In this document: positions 18,901 through 31,546 of the stretch, piece after piece
Layout: each line of letters begins with the position of its first letter
Position numbering within the stretch: position 1 is the stretch's first letter
NCBI RefSeq assembly: GCF_027744825.2
Contig: NC_071336.1
Coordinates: 18,260,501 to 18,324,500 of the forward strand
Direction of reading: 5' to 3'
Length of the DNA: 64,000 nt
Source of the DNA: Synchiropus splendidus
Lineage: Eukaryota > Chordata > Actinopteri > Syngnathiformes > Callionymidae
Position numbers and translations under genes: made by a program
Notes under the pieces: model-generated
Database searches by the model: none
What the model was told of the DNA's origin: nothing
The model's input: only the letters and a program-made list of their open reading frames with translations

Positions 18901-21900
18901 ATCGTGTTATGAAAAAAAGCACCTTATTTTATATCAGTAAGTGGCCCCTGCTTCTTTCACTTTAAAGGCCCGGACCGGAAACAAATGGGGATTTACTTGC
19001 CACTGTGACTTTTCTGCCGGTCTGTGGAGAACAAGCGGCACCTGTCACAGATGATTGTAGCCCTCTCGTGGCAGTTTAGCGCACTGCACCCACTCCTGCA
19101 CTTTTTGCACTGAAATGCGAGAATAAGAACCCCAAATGTTCAGAGCAGTCAGAAGCACCGGCCAAAGTGATGGCTATAGTTCTGGGCTTGTTTGTGTTGT
19201 CACTGCCATATGTGTCGATGGAGTTGAATGTCTTGTCTACATGTGAACGGTGAGAGTTTTGAGGGGGCGATCGAGTTTGTGACACTACTGAAGGATGCAC
19301 TTTTGAGTTGATTGTAAGACTGGACCAGTGGTGGACAGCAAAATGCTTTTTTTAAATATTTATTTCATGCTACTTTCACAATGAAGAAAAGGAAAAAAAA
19401 ATCTGAGGATATAGTGAAGTGCTGCTACTCAGATGCTAACAATCATTGAGTCAACATCTGAAGGAAGCTCAGTTAGTAGGAGCCAATGATTCCAGTGCTG
19501 TCAAACTCAAGGTCCAGGGGCCAAGTTAGGCCTGCCAGGTCATGTTGCATGGCCCACAAGAATTGGAAATGCCTCAAAGTTAAACCAGATTACCAAAAAA
19601 AAAAAACAATATTGTCACCCGCAAAGTCACCAGTGTCTCAGCTTCCAAAGAAGGAAAAAATGTATGCATATATATATGCGTACATTTATATATCTGATGA
19701 AAGATGGGAAACAGGCTGAATGTTTGTGTGAGGAAGCAAAGTCACTGGTGAACTATAAACCTCTACGAAGAGTTAGACTCTTGTACTACAAAGGAGGATT
19801 TACATGTCTTGTTGAAGAATGTTCATTAGATATACATTTTGATAGGCCCACAACTTCTGACTCCTAAAAGTTTTGGTCCCTTTTGTGATTGAATTTGTCT
19901 CCTCTGCTGTACACTGTAATATTCAGAGTTTATAGAGGACAAAGGTTATCAACATATTATCATACGTTTCATATAGAATTTAATTTTGAGAATGTTCTGC
20001 TACACCATCACTGAAGACATTAAAATTATAAAAATGAAACTTTACAGCGAATCAAATATCTGATCAAACATTCTCTCTGTATTGGTGGGGAGTTTGGGAA
20101 GGAAAGGAGTTGTGAGAATGAATCCCTCATAAAGCTTTGTATGGTAATAATCCTATGTTTCCAGAATGGGCCTATAGAAATCATTTTGAAAAAAACAGAA
20201 TTGCTGAAAATTGAAATAAATCAGATGAGTCACCATGAAGGATTGATCTGAATCGATGTCATAAAGGCCCTTTGCTTGTTTGCTTTCTAACCAGCACTCG
20301 GTGGGAGTGAATTTAGGCAAAGGTGAATCTGTCCTTGTCCTTATATCATAGTTTATGAGTGATTAAGTGCCACCGCGGTGACTCTGCGCTCTGCGTGGCA
20401 CAAATGTGTGTCGCTGTCAGAGGAGCTTCAGGAATGAAAGCTGGCGGGTTTGTTCCTCTGGAGTGTGTCCAGAGCCAAAATGTCACTGAAGCAGCACGAG
20501 AGAATGTTGGCTTGTTTATGAACTGGTGTTGCAGTTGGATTTGAGGTGGAATGTGTTTATTTACGCCTCCCAGATGGTGCCACATTGAAAAGCTCTGAAA
20601 TGATGAAACTCTCAATGAAACACAAGTGTGACCTTCAGTGACCTTTTTCACAAATGAACCTGTATTCAGTGTTAGTAATCCAACTGGGTCAAAGACCAGT
20701 GTCCATGAGTGAAAGCTGTTCTGGGTTTTACCCGTTTAGATGTTTAGATTTCAAATGTCTCACTTTATTTGTGCAATGGCCTCCAGTGCTAGTCAGGAGA
20801 GCTACCACGCCTCCAAAGTTGTTGATCCTCTCCACAAGTATCACAACAACTCATGACATTTTCCACCTTTGACTGACCCGCAACAACTATTTCACTTGAA
20901 ACGCTTTTGACCTGCCATTGAGACCAGCTGGGGACCAGGCGCTTCAATCTTGGGTAAAATCTGACACAGCACTTCAGCGACGTACTGCACTTCTGCTGTG
21001 TGTCTGATAATGACAACTTTAGAATGATATACAATGCGACTTCATTTGAAGATACTATAGAAATAATAATCTTAGTTTTCTTATGTTGTGGTCAGTTCAT
21101 GGCCTAATATAATCCAGAACACACATATTCACAATAGTAGAATGCTCAATTTTAATTCAGTAATGTAAATTACAATGTAATAACTAGTCAACATCTAGGT
21201 ACATGGACAACTAATTTTATCATTAATATCTATCTTTTAAGTGTACTACATTCTATTTACATATAAATGTAAGACAGAGCTCTGAATCTTCACCATGAGT
21301 CAAGCTAAACTAATGCTATCCTTTTTTGTGTTTTTAACAAATCAATATCCATTTCCAAATCCAACATGTCAGCACTTAAAAGTTTAGCTTCCAGTTGAAA
21401 CTGTAAACTATTGCGACTGGTCCAACAGTGTAGCACAGATTTCACATGAACCAGTGGAGGCTTCGGAACAGCTACTGTGTTTTAGGCCTGCTCTTTCAGG
21501 GTGTTCATCTCTTCAGAGTTTTCAAATGGTACACTCAATACCTGATGTTTTTAAGAGGACGACATGTTCTTAAGTGCTCCTCTAACAATGGGAACTGATT
21601 TAATCGTGTTTCAGTGCTAAAATTCCACACAAACCTTGAGTTGGTGTACAGAGACCACGTGTAGAGAAGTGTGTGAAAAAACCGAGGCCAACAAGGACGG
21701 TAGTGTCTAGAGGTGCTAATAACATTGTACTTTCTGTCTTCAATGTATTTCTGACTGTTGTTAACTGTCTGTCACACAGCTGAACATAACAACATCATTT
21801 CAATATTAAACAGTATCGACATATTATCCAGCCTCGGTTGTTCTTGTGTTTTCTGGTGTGTTTTTTTTTTATTGATTGTGTTATCACTTTTATTTTATTT

Positions 21901-22128
21901 AGTTTTCCAAGGACTGACTTTTTTTTTTAATTCATTAATGCTATGATGAAAACTGTGACCATGACATGGAAACAACCTGGGTGAAGTTGTTTAATCAACA
22001 GCGGTCATGAAAAGTTCTGCTGTGTTAGCGGCAAGTAGGTCAAATACATCAAATGTGTTACATATATTAAATATCAAATAATAATAAAAAACAGTTCAAT
22101 TAAGTGAACTTTTGTAGCGTTCTATTCA
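15930..22128. other. zbtb47 3' UTR and intergenic DNA
   Basis: The zbtb47 stop ends at 15929. The following several hundred bases are presumably 3' UTR on the + strand, but I cannot fix the cleavage site: AATAAA appears as late as 20215-20220, and ATTAAA variants occur earlier (for example near 17199 and 18487). No further gene is recognisable up to klhl40. A repeat fragment beginning 'tgtcaaactcaagg' lies at 19499-19560. Confidence 0.4.
19496..19560 (+). repeat. Interspersed repeat fragment ('tgtcaaactcaagg...ggcc' type)
   Basis: The sequence has the 'tgtcaaactcaaggtccaggggccaa' style seen in many dispersed fish repeats. Related pieces occur in this window at about 32825-32860 (reverse orientation), 38153-38184 and 2195-2240. 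The family assignment is from memory only. Confidence 0.45.
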
Positions 22129-22134
22129 TTTATT
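22129..22134 (-). terminator. Candidate poly(A) signal of klhl40
   Basis: AATAAA on the minus strand, about 63 bases after the klhl40 stop codon. It would give a very short 3' UTR, so a more distal signal could also be used. Confidence 0.5.
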
Positions 22135-22196
22135 TTGACACTTGTGGATATAGTTTAAAAAAGAAAAAAACAGCAAATTTGAAACAAAAATTCTTT

Positions 22197-25078
22197 TTAC
22201 ATCTTTGTGAGCCGAAGCGTGTTGAGTCGGACCCCCAGGGTCGTGGACCCCGCAGCGTACTGGATCTCCCTCAGGACACCGGTCCACTTCTTCTCGTCCT
22301 CATTGTACCTGAAGTCATCCAACGAGAAACTCATAAATGGATGAACTGTGACATGGAACTTGACTCATGTTGACCAGCACAGAGTGATCCACATCATTCA
22401 AGCCTGAAGCTGCCAGCGGTGTCAAACTGGTGACTTCTGAACATCTGTCACTCATGACTGACAGGTAAAAGGCAAGTTCAAGAAACATTTGAAGCTGTTG
22501 TCTGACTCCACAATTCCATCATTATTTCACACAACGCGACAATGGCAAGTCGACCCACCTCCAGATGTCGTTCATCTCTTTTGGAATGACGTCCTCGCTG
22601 TCCTCTAACGGCATCATGGCAAATCCTCCCACCGCAAACAGAGTTCCGGCGAGAGATACCAGGTTCATGGAGCTGCGCTCCTGTGGAAACGCTCCCAAGT
22701 CGGACCACCTGGGAGTATTATAAATGGTGTTAACCTTTTCATCATGTGCTCTTGGAGCCACAAGGAGGGTACAAGCAGTCTGTGTGGTCATCATGTAGGA
22801 TCAAATATAACATTTTGAATAATGTTTTTATTTACCATTGTCTGAGATAAGGGTGGCCCTGAATATGCTTGTGAGAGGAAGCTACCTACAAACTGGATGA
22901 TCTAGATAAGATGGTGGGTTGTGAATGAGCTGCTTGGTGGGGGTCTTCATTCACTGGGTGCTATTCTCGCTGTCAGGATCTGCTACTTTGTTCAACGTTT
23001 TATGTTCTAAGAAAACGGTCCAACTAAAAAGAGCTCACTTGTCCGCTCGGATGTCGTAAACCTCCATGGAGTCCGTCAGCCCCGTGTCTGTCACCCCGGC
23101 TGCTACGTAGATTTTGTCCTGGTGAACCGCGGCACCAAACAAGGAGCGTGCTGTCTTCATGGGGGCCAGCTCCTTCCACTCAAATCTCTTAGCGTCGAAA
23201 GCATATACACTCCGCAGGCAGTTCCTTTAGACAGCACAGTAAGACAAGTGAGTTCTTGGCTTTGTTCGGACCGACTGTAAAAGGGTCTCCTTACTTGTTT
23301 TCTCCTTTCCCTCCGATCACATAAATGACATCGTTGTGTGAGACCGTAGCGTGTCCGTAGACAGGATAAGGAACCGGTTCTGACTCGCCCCATTTGAAAG
23401 AGCTGTGAATGAAAAGCCATTTACTGATAGTATAGAACTGATTTTCTGACTTGTATGGTTGGTGAGTTTGTCCCTACTGTCTGTCGTAGATCAACACCGA
23501 GTCCAGTGTTTTCTCCTTCTCCTTCAGCTCTTTGCCTCCCAACACAAAGATGGCGTTTTCAGCTTCAGCCAGTCCGAAGAGGAAGCGAGGCGACGGCAGA
23601 GGTGGCATCCCTAGCCAGTCGGAGCTCACTGGGTCATACTGGAGTTAGAGAGGGTAAATCAGAGTCTCACATCCGGAAGCATTTCCGAGGCTGAAAGTGG
23701 GGTACGTTGCTCGAGGATGGAAAGATCTACTGTTCCAATATGTGAGCTTTAAACATTACAAAGGGTACGACGACCCACAATGTGAGTTCCACTCAACATT
23801 GTTCTGGTAACTGAACACAGGAAGTCGGCTTTAAAGACAGAGTTGTCTCAAGATGGATTTGAATCGCGGTACTGTCTTGCCATGAGGCTCTATTTCTAAC
23901 CACGACACTCCGGAGCTGCACTCCACAAATGTCATAATCACAAGTTTAGGTAGGTTTACCTGCAGGAAGTACGAGCAGAGAGGGTCCTCCTTGTTCTGCT
24001 CATCGAAGAACAACCCTCCTGCCACAAAGATCTGGTTCTCCCGGGTCACCAGGCTCACGTGGTTCTTGGGTATCTGTGTGGACAGGGATGCCAGGAAGCA
24101 GTCGTTTCCATTCGGGTCGTATGCCACTGCTCCTGAGTCGTTGACCATCAAGATCAAGTCCCGCATGAACATCCCAAATCTCAAGTTATCGTTCAGGATT
24201 CCTGGGAGAAGGGCTTCCTCTTCATCCTCCCCTCCGTCGCCGTCTTTCTCTGCGTTACCGTCATCCTTCTTGCTCTTCTTGACGTCGGGCATTTTCCCCG
24301 CCTGGGCGTCCCGGACAAGCTGGAGCTTCTGCCGCAGCTCAGGTTTGGAGGCGATCAGCTTGTTGCTCTCCACCCGCTCCCTCAGGAACTCCTCGCTGAC
24401 CAGACGCAGACGAACACAGTCCAGCAAGCCCGGCAGCTCCTGCTCCCTCTTCTCTTGGTCCTGGTACACCCAGCGCATCAGCGCCTCAAACACAACCTCT
24501 TCCGTTTCTACATTCAGGTTGTCATTAGCTAAAATGGCCGCCAGCTCACTTGGAAGCAGCTGGAGAAATTCCTCGTCTCTGGAAATGAGCTGGAAGCGCT
24601 CGCAGGCATAGTTCCGGGCCGAAACCGCTAACCTGGGGCAGTCCAGCATCAGGCCCAGTCTGAAGACTGCGAGACAATTACTGAGGCTCAGACGCTTCTG
24701 AAGGAAAGACACACAGACGGTGAAGATGGAGGGAATCTGGTACAGATTGGCAACGGCAAAAATGTCCTGGACGTTCTGCTCCGTCACGTTGATTTTGGAG
24801 GTGTACAGGTATTTGAGGATCAGTCCCATGACACCTGGCTCCACGTCCTCCAGCACCACCTCTTTCTTCTTGCTCTCATCCAGGTCCGACAGGAATATGG
24901 AACGGAAGTAGGAGCTGCAGGCGCACAGAACCAGCCGGTGGCAGGGGAACTCCTTGTCTTTGATCTTCAGCACGCAGTCCACCAGCTTGTCATTCTCCAG
25001 CAGGTCACACAGGCCATCCTGGAGCAGCGTCTGCTGGTACATCCTGGGCTCGTCCGTGGGGTTCAGAGGCAGGGCCAT
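22197..25078 (-). CDS. klhl40: Kelch-like protein 40 (BTB-BACK-Kelch)
   Basis: KLHL40 is a sarcomeric BTB-Kelch protein that stabilises nebulin and leiomodin-3 in vertebrate striated muscle; loss causes nemaline myopathy in humans. Six coding exons, read on the minus strand: 23960-25078, 23478-23638, 23295-23402, 23039-23224, 22559-22708 and 22197-22308. Phases match throughout, giving 611 aa against about 621 in human. Order: BTB (about 1-125), BACK (about 130-260), a charged Lys/Glu/Asp-rich linker (about 270-300), then Kelch repeats with motifs such as [17 protein letters not shown] and FAVGGFA, ending LTKM. I chose ATG 25078-25076 (MALPLN) because it matches the family N-terminus and sits in strong context (ACCATGG). 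Nothing looks truncated. Exon 4 follows an AAAG rather than CAG acceptor. Which fish paralogue (a or b) this is cannot be told. Confidence 0.97.
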
Positions 25079-25253
25079 GGTTCCTGGCTCAGGGGAGATT
25101 TTCACCAACCCGTCCTGAAGCTACAGATCTAACCAGAATGGATCTTCAGTTCCGGGTGTCTGATCAACACAGTCGGACAGAAGAGCAGCTGAACCCTCCG
25201 GCAGCCTCCTCCTCAGCTGTCTGGACCCTTCAACTGGGCTCCAGCTGGCAGGG

Positions 25254-25261
25254 TATTTATA
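25254..25261 (-). promoter_or_regulatory. Candidate TATA box of klhl40
   Basis: The minus strand reads CTATAAATACC here, about 175 bases upstream of the klhl40 ATG. E-box cores (CAGCTG) lie on either side, near 25214, 25242 and 25345. The TATA sequence also resembles a MEF2 site, which would suit a muscle gene. The role is inferred from position and motif only. Confidence 0.6.
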
Positions 25262-26157
25262 GCCTGGCTGGTTGCTGCGGCGCTTTGGGCTTCATTCTGG
25301 AACATGAAATCCAGGATCCACTTTCAATCCACCCACTCAGGCACAGCTGACATAATGCAACATGGGACAAGAACTGGCTCTGAGTCACAGTAGACTCGAG
25401 GGCTACTGTGACTCAGTGCCGGTTTTTGTCACATGAAATCTGTCTCCCTGCTCAATAATGGCTCTCTATAACTAATCATTCAGCTATTTTTTCATCAACT
25501 TTATGATTTTTTTCTGTCAAAACAATTTCTCTTATTGTTTTCTATATTTAGAATTTTAACTCTGAACAGTTAGATTCACGATAAAATTCCATATTAATAT
25601 TGTTTTCCCCACTCAATAATTATCCTTTTATTTCATGCTTTTAATGTTCCTCTCCCAATTCTCCCAAAACTACACCCCAGACACGATATCAATCTTAATA
25701 TTTCATATGACATTCATATAATATTTTTAACTTAATCGTTCCCTCAAAATGAGTCACATAAGACACATGACACACCTGGCAAAGGAAAAGCAGCTGCTAG
25801 TCTTCTCTCTAAGTCCACGCCAACCTGTCAGTCCTGGTGGTGTGGCGTCCAAGAGGTTTTCCAGAGGACTCCTGCATGATGTGTACACTCATACATCCAC
25901 TCATCTATTCCCTCAGTCGACCTGAATGCTATATGAACGGCAGGTTGGCAGATGCCAGATCCCATAACATACTGAGACACAGTCACCCGACTCACACTTG
26001 TTCAAGAATCTTAGCTCGGGCAGCGTGTGTTTGTGATTTTGTTCAGAGCCAGAGGAGGAAGGAACCACAGTGGACCAGTTGGTATAACACTGGGCCAGAG
26101 TTTAAAAAGGACCCCTGAAATAATATTTTTGTTCATATCTTTATTTTTGAGATTCAT
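25262..26157. other. Spacer between klhl40 promoter and hhatl 3' end
   Basis: About 0.9 kb of AT-rich DNA separates the two minus-strand genes. I see no gene in it. It would be expected to hold klhl40 upstream control elements. Confidence 0.4.
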
Positions 26158-26163
26158 TTTATT
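26158..26163 (-). terminator. Candidate poly(A) signal of hhatl
   Basis: AATAAA on the minus strand, about 85 bases beyond the hhatl stop codon. A second AATAAA lies at 26140-26145. Confidence 0.55.
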
Positions 26164-26246
26164 TACAGTTGAGTTGCACCTGATGATGAACAAACCTTCC
26201 AAAGTCACATGATGGCATGATACTGAGTGGCTCTTAAGATCACAGT

Positions 26247-29200
26247 CTACTCTGCTTTCTCCTTGCTGGGATCTACAGCTGGCTGATCGGAGGCTGGGCT
26301 GCTGGTGGTCACGGTTGCCGTCATTGTCTGTGGGGGGGCGGGAGGGATGGGATCGGGGTCATCGATGAGGGCTTGTCTTCTTTCTCTCTCTTTGATGACT
26401 TGAATGAGGCAATAGGTGACAAACATCACGAGGATGGTGGTTATAGGGAAACCTGCAACCAGAGACAAGACCAAAGGAAACCGTTTGGGGGCCGCTTGTA
26501 TCCTCTGCTCGAGTCTGAGGTGAGAGATGTACCTTTCAGGAGCAGTCGTTTCACCACCAGCTTGGCAAAGTCCAGACTGTTGAGGGCCAGAATGTTGTAG
26601 AGCACAATGGTCCAGAAGTTGAAGGTGTTGAAAACAGCTCTGACCCGACGACAGGCTGCTTCTGACATGGCAGCCTGGAAACAGAAAAGCATCACATGAC
26701 TCTGAACCCCTTGAAAACAAAGCAGATTGTGCAGGTACTTAAATTCTCACAGCAGTTTAATGCAATAGAGCTGACAACAGAGCTGTGCTGTTCGTAACAT
26801 CACAAGATCTACTCACCTCGATGGAAACAAAAGGCTCCATGGAGAAAAACTGAGCCACCCACAACTCAAAGTTGAGGCCGAAACAGTTGAAGAAGGCCCA
26901 GATCAGCACCACCTGACAAGGTCCCAGCCACAGGATAGTGACCCCAAAGGTGCAGAGTGTGGCCACCAACTCTTCTACCACGTTGTTGTGCTTCCCACCC
27001 AGGTGGTCGTAAACATACCTGTGCAGAGATGACACCACATCAGAACACATTTGGGATCCACGTGACTCACGTGCGACTCTCACTTGCACAACCAGTCGTT
27101 GATCCCTCTGTCGAAGTGGCTGCAGGAAAAGAGAAAGGTGTCATTCGGAGTCTCCGTGTCCAAGTTCATCCCCAGTCTTACTCACGTCTCAGCAAACACG
27201 TAGAGCATGGTGATGCATTTCGGGGGCTTGGGTGGATCCAGGTAGTCCAACTTGGACACGGTGTTGATGACGCCAAACATGACAGCAGCTTTGACCCAGT
27301 CGTAGAGCAGATTGAAGTAGGCCAGACCCACTGGACAACACACACGGAAGGTACGTAAGATACTTCTTGGAAGTTCCATTGTGATTTTATGAGCTTGAAA
27401 CATTTATCAAAACCATATTTAGTTATCACATATGTGGATCCTTTGATGTCAATGTGTTTTTCGCTCGGTTTATGTAGGTGACAAAAGATGAGTTTAACAG
27501 GTGAGGTATCATCTAAACATCTAAAGCAGGTGATTGTGAGAGCCTTAAAGGAACAACAGTAACAGGTTGGAAACTGTAGTCCGTCAGAAAAGACCCGACG
27601 CAGAAGGACTCACTGACCCACAGCCCAGTCCGACACGTGCTTCAGCAGCTTCAGGTCGTTGGGGATGGTCAGGATGTACATGAAGTGGAAGAGCACGTCC
27701 ACCACAAGGATGACCCCCACACACGCCAGGGCCTGCAGGTTGATGTTCCACAGCTCCCCCTCTTTCCGGTTCAAGTCAGTCCTGTTGGCCTGCAGGGGGC
27801 AGCATGTATCCACCTTACCGTTTTTTGAAGTCTGCCTAGTTATAAACCTTTCTGAATATGAAGCCTCAACTACAAGGACAATAACTTAAGATTTATCTTA
27901 ATATAGTATTTATCAAATGATATTAATATACTCAATAATTACAATGAAACGGATAAACCCCCCAAACCAAAAATCCATTCAAAGATGAAGGTGAATATTC
28001 TCAAAAAGACAGCTCTTTATATTTTGTATTATATTTCTACATTCATGTCAAATGATAAAAATGGCTAATACTTTCATCCAAACTCCATATGCTTTTTTTT
28101 ATATATGCATCAGGTGCACTTTTTCTTACCAACAAATTAAACCAGCAGCAAAATCTAACAACAAAAAAGATGCGTATGTTGTCGTAATATTGTCTTGAAT
28201 CAGCAGGTTAATTAAGTACCTGCTGAAATGTGTTATTGACAACATAAATATGAATTAAATGAAGAACAAAACTCTCATCGAAGATAATGCCACTCCCATA
28301 TTCAACATCTGACCTTACATGTTATTGTCAGATTCTTCTCATGTTTTATTATTATTACTATTATTATTATGCACGTATGATAAGAGACAACGTTCTAAAT
28401 GTGTGTTTGTTTGTTTTTCAACTCACTTGCAGGTAAAACTTGTCGAAGGTCATGATGGGCCCGAAGTAGAAGAACGGCAGGTAGAAGTTGTACTTGAGCA
28501 GCTCCAGGATGTTGTAGTTGCCCTCTTTCTTCTCACAGTTCTCCAGAGCAAAGCTAATACACCGCATGATGGTGAAGCCACAACCTCCGTAGAAGAGCAC
28601 ATGACGCAGCTCAAAGTCACCTCGAACAAAACCTCCCTGAAAGAAAGCATTGGTCTCACGCTTCGGTCTCCATCGGGTCCTCCGCTCTTCAGCGTACCTG
28701 CCAGGAGACGAAGGGCTCACACTTGAAGGTGGCCAGCGTGCACAGGCCAGTGGCGAAGCAGAGCCAGCGGATTTTCACCAGCGAGATGCTGTACAGCAGG
28801 ATGCAGTGGGACAGGATGAGCGTGACGTAGGTCCAGCCCATGCTGGTCCACACTGCCAGGAACCCGTACACCATGTGGACCAGAGACCTGTACTGTGGAC
28901 CAGGAGACAAGGATGAGTCGGACAGGTAAGTCGAACCACAAAACTGTTTGTCATGATGCCCAAAAGAAAAGTCAAGTTCACAAAATATTAGGTGAACCCA
29001 CATGTTTGCTTGCTTCACTGACAAAAAAATATTGAAAATTATTATTTAGCAATGGTGGAAAACCCTGAGTGCAGAGGTCACCCATTATTTCGCACACAAA
29101 TGATCACACTTGTTTACCGTGTCCTTTGGCATAATTTATATGTTATATTTTTTTTTAACTCTTAACCATTTTTCTGACCCCGTCAGGGCGCCTTCTCTCA

Positions 29201-31514
29201 AAAATGCATTTTCCACTCATTTTTCATCTTTTATTTTTGTACTGTAAAATGTTAAGATCCATGAATTATTGCCAATTTAGTCTTCTAGCTCTTCTAGCAT
29301 GCACCACCCCTGGTGTGGCTGACACACCATCTCTGAGAGAGAGTCCAGCCATTGTGTAGAGGAAAGCTATTTCCTCTTTGTGGGTGTTGGATCTTCTCAG
29401 TCACCCATGGCACAGTCACTCAGTCCAACAGCATTTTCTTTTGGCTCAGCTTCTCCTTCACCATGACAGAGCAACACAGTCTCATGATGCAGCACTGATG
29501 CTGTCTTCATCCTTCCCTCACTCTTCAAATCTTTTCATCTCCCACCTGTGCAGCCCACCCGCCCTTCTCTGACTTGTGAACCACACACTCAGATTCCTTC
29601 TAAACCCAGCAGCTTCACATCGCTCCTAAGACTCTTCACATTGGGCCATTGGACCATATAAATTGAAGAGTTCAGCCTGACTGAGCCAACAGCACCACAT
29701 CATTTGATCCGGAGGTTCCCCTCTAAAGTTCCTCTCCAGGTAAGAAGAACCTGGAAGTCACATTTTGCATGACTGAAGAACTCCACAACAAATTATCAGT
29801 TTCTTCTCTCTTCAGTTATTTTTTCCGCCTGGATGGTTTCTCACCTGTGGAGCCAGCATGGAGCAGATTTTTGCAAACAGCACATGACCAGAGAGAGCAA
29901 ACAGGATGTGATCGCGGAAGGTGGAAAACCACATCATCCACTCGAAATCTGCCGTGTCCTGACCAACACAAAGAGACAATATGAGACTGGAATGGGCCAA
30001 ACGTGTTGTAGCAAAGCGTCTCTCACCATTCTCCTTCCGAAATAGTACCATCCTGGCGTCACGCTGGTTTTGAAGATCCTTCTGTTGACACTGGCTGGAA
30101 AGAAGAATTACACAGATCACACTGCTGAAACTCTACTGTCGTACGCTGCTCTAGTTTGACTTGGGCTTCTATTTTCTTTGTTTGTCCTTGAGGGGAAACG
30201 TGAAACTCACATTAGGGGCTCAGTTATGCCCCAACCCCCCGCCGCCGTATGATATTAATGCTGACACCTGACCTGCATTTCTCCAGCTCCTCGCCCTCAC
30301 AAGACTCTGTCACTGTTGTGCTCCCTCACTGTAGGGGAGAGCACCATTCGGGCAAGCTGGCTTCATTCAGGAGAGTGACTTTAATGTTCTGTCTTCATTT
30401 ATGTGGCGTTTCTCTCACGCTGATGAGGCTCCATTGACTCTCTGTGGCTTGTTTACAAAGCGCTAATCATAGAATCAAGTCACAAGATGCAATGTCACCT
30501 GTGTTATGTTTGGGTGCAAAAAATGAAGATGAATAAAAATGCATTTCACTGAGCTGTATGAATTATGAAACACTTTAAACTTTATTATTCAGGAAAATAC
30601 CTATAGCTGCTCCAATTTACACAGCGCTTAACATGTTCATCCAACAACCAAAGCTGATGGCAGTAGGCTGTGACTCAGTGCAGTGTCTTCTTCAGCACAA
30701 ACTTGGATCAAACCATAATCTCAATCACAAGCCAAAATAGTGACCGTGATTTCATTATTATTTACAGTGGCATCTAAATATTTCTGAGATTTTCTGAGGG
30801 TAATATTCTACATTCCTGATGCTAATGTTGGACACATTTCAACCCTAATGTTGAGTCATCACATTGCTGTTTAAGAAGGGGAATATTCAGTGTTTCTTTA
30901 TGCAGAAAATAAATCCTAAAAATATAAATCCTCATGTTTTCATGGTCCATTTTCTGAAGCAGGCAATAATCCTCTGACACTCTGCGTCCTCATACCCAAC
31001 CATTGAGCCATAACACCTAGTGTAGACTGACAAATTCGCCACAGTAATATCCAAAAACAAATTAAGAATTTATTTTTAATATTTCTTTAATGTTCAGCAT
31101 CAAGAAAAAGATGAGTTATTCTGCCTCTTTAGTCCATTTGATCCAAGACAGCAAGCACAAAAATTAGCCCTGGCAAAAACTCTCTACATTAGAGATCAAC
31201 AACCAGTGGCCTGTACTGTCCAAAGTTTGTCAAAAGGAAAGTAAGAAACACAAAGACATGCCAGATGAAGAGACAGTTGGCCGTGATGAACTTAAAAGAC
31301 ATGAAACAATGAAAATCCTTTATCATTAAAAAACTAAAATAAGCATTGAACCTTATTCTAAATGCATCCTGTAGCTGAATGTTGTATGTTTGTGCCGCGC
31401 GTACTTACAACTGGACACCTGGAAGATCCAGCTGCTGGCCCAGAACACTGCCAGACAGAGCACCGTGTTGTAGAAGTAGATCTCGTATTTGGGAAGAGCA
31501 GCTTTAATCCCCAT
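26247..31514 (-). CDS. hhatl: Hedgehog acyltransferase-like protein (MBOAT family)
   Basis: HHATL is a multipass endoplasmic-reticulum membrane protein of the MBOAT family, related to the Hedgehog palmitoyltransferase HHAT and expressed mainly in striated muscle. Eleven coding exons on the minus strand: 31409-31514, 30027-30094, 29845-29958, 28698-28892, 28427-28636, 27618-27789, 27186-27330, 27084-27119, 26817-27018, 26533-26674 and 26247-26452. Phases agree, giving 531 aa against about 504 in human; the extra length is mainly a Pro/Thr/Ser-rich tail. Landmarks are [44 protein letters not shown] and [10 protein letters not shown]. The tryptophan-His-Gly motif that carries the catalytic His in HHAT reads WLG here (Leu about residue 380), as I recall it does in mammalian HHATL, so enzyme activity is doubtful. 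The start ATG has an ideal ACCATGG context. Confidence 0.97.
29657..29739 (+). promoter_or_regulatory. Antisense promoter-like block within an hhatl intron
   Basis: On the plus strand a TATAAAT (29657-29663) follows CCATTGG, and about 75 bases later the sequence TCTCCAG is followed by GTAAGA at 29740, a consensus donor. This is the layout of a TATA promoter plus a short first exon, opposite to hhatl and inside its third intron. I found no matching downstream coding exon, so it may be a non-coding transcript or chance. Confidence 0.3.
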
Positions 31515-31546
31515 GGTGACAGAGTCCGGAAGATCTCAGCAGAATC
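31515..31546 (-). other. Candidate hhatl 5' UTR segment of the first coding exon
   Basis: Upstream of the hhatl ATG the minus strand reads GTGTGTCCAG ending at 31547, a possible splice acceptor followed by a short leader. It could join an upstream non-coding exon near 34443-34600. The acceptor tract is a GT repeat. Confidence 0.35.

Noticed and set aside
25079..25108. Upstream extension of the klhl40 frame beyond MALPLN
   Set aside because: The extension has no ATG (it would start with TTG), while the ATG at 25078 has strong context and matches the family N-terminus.
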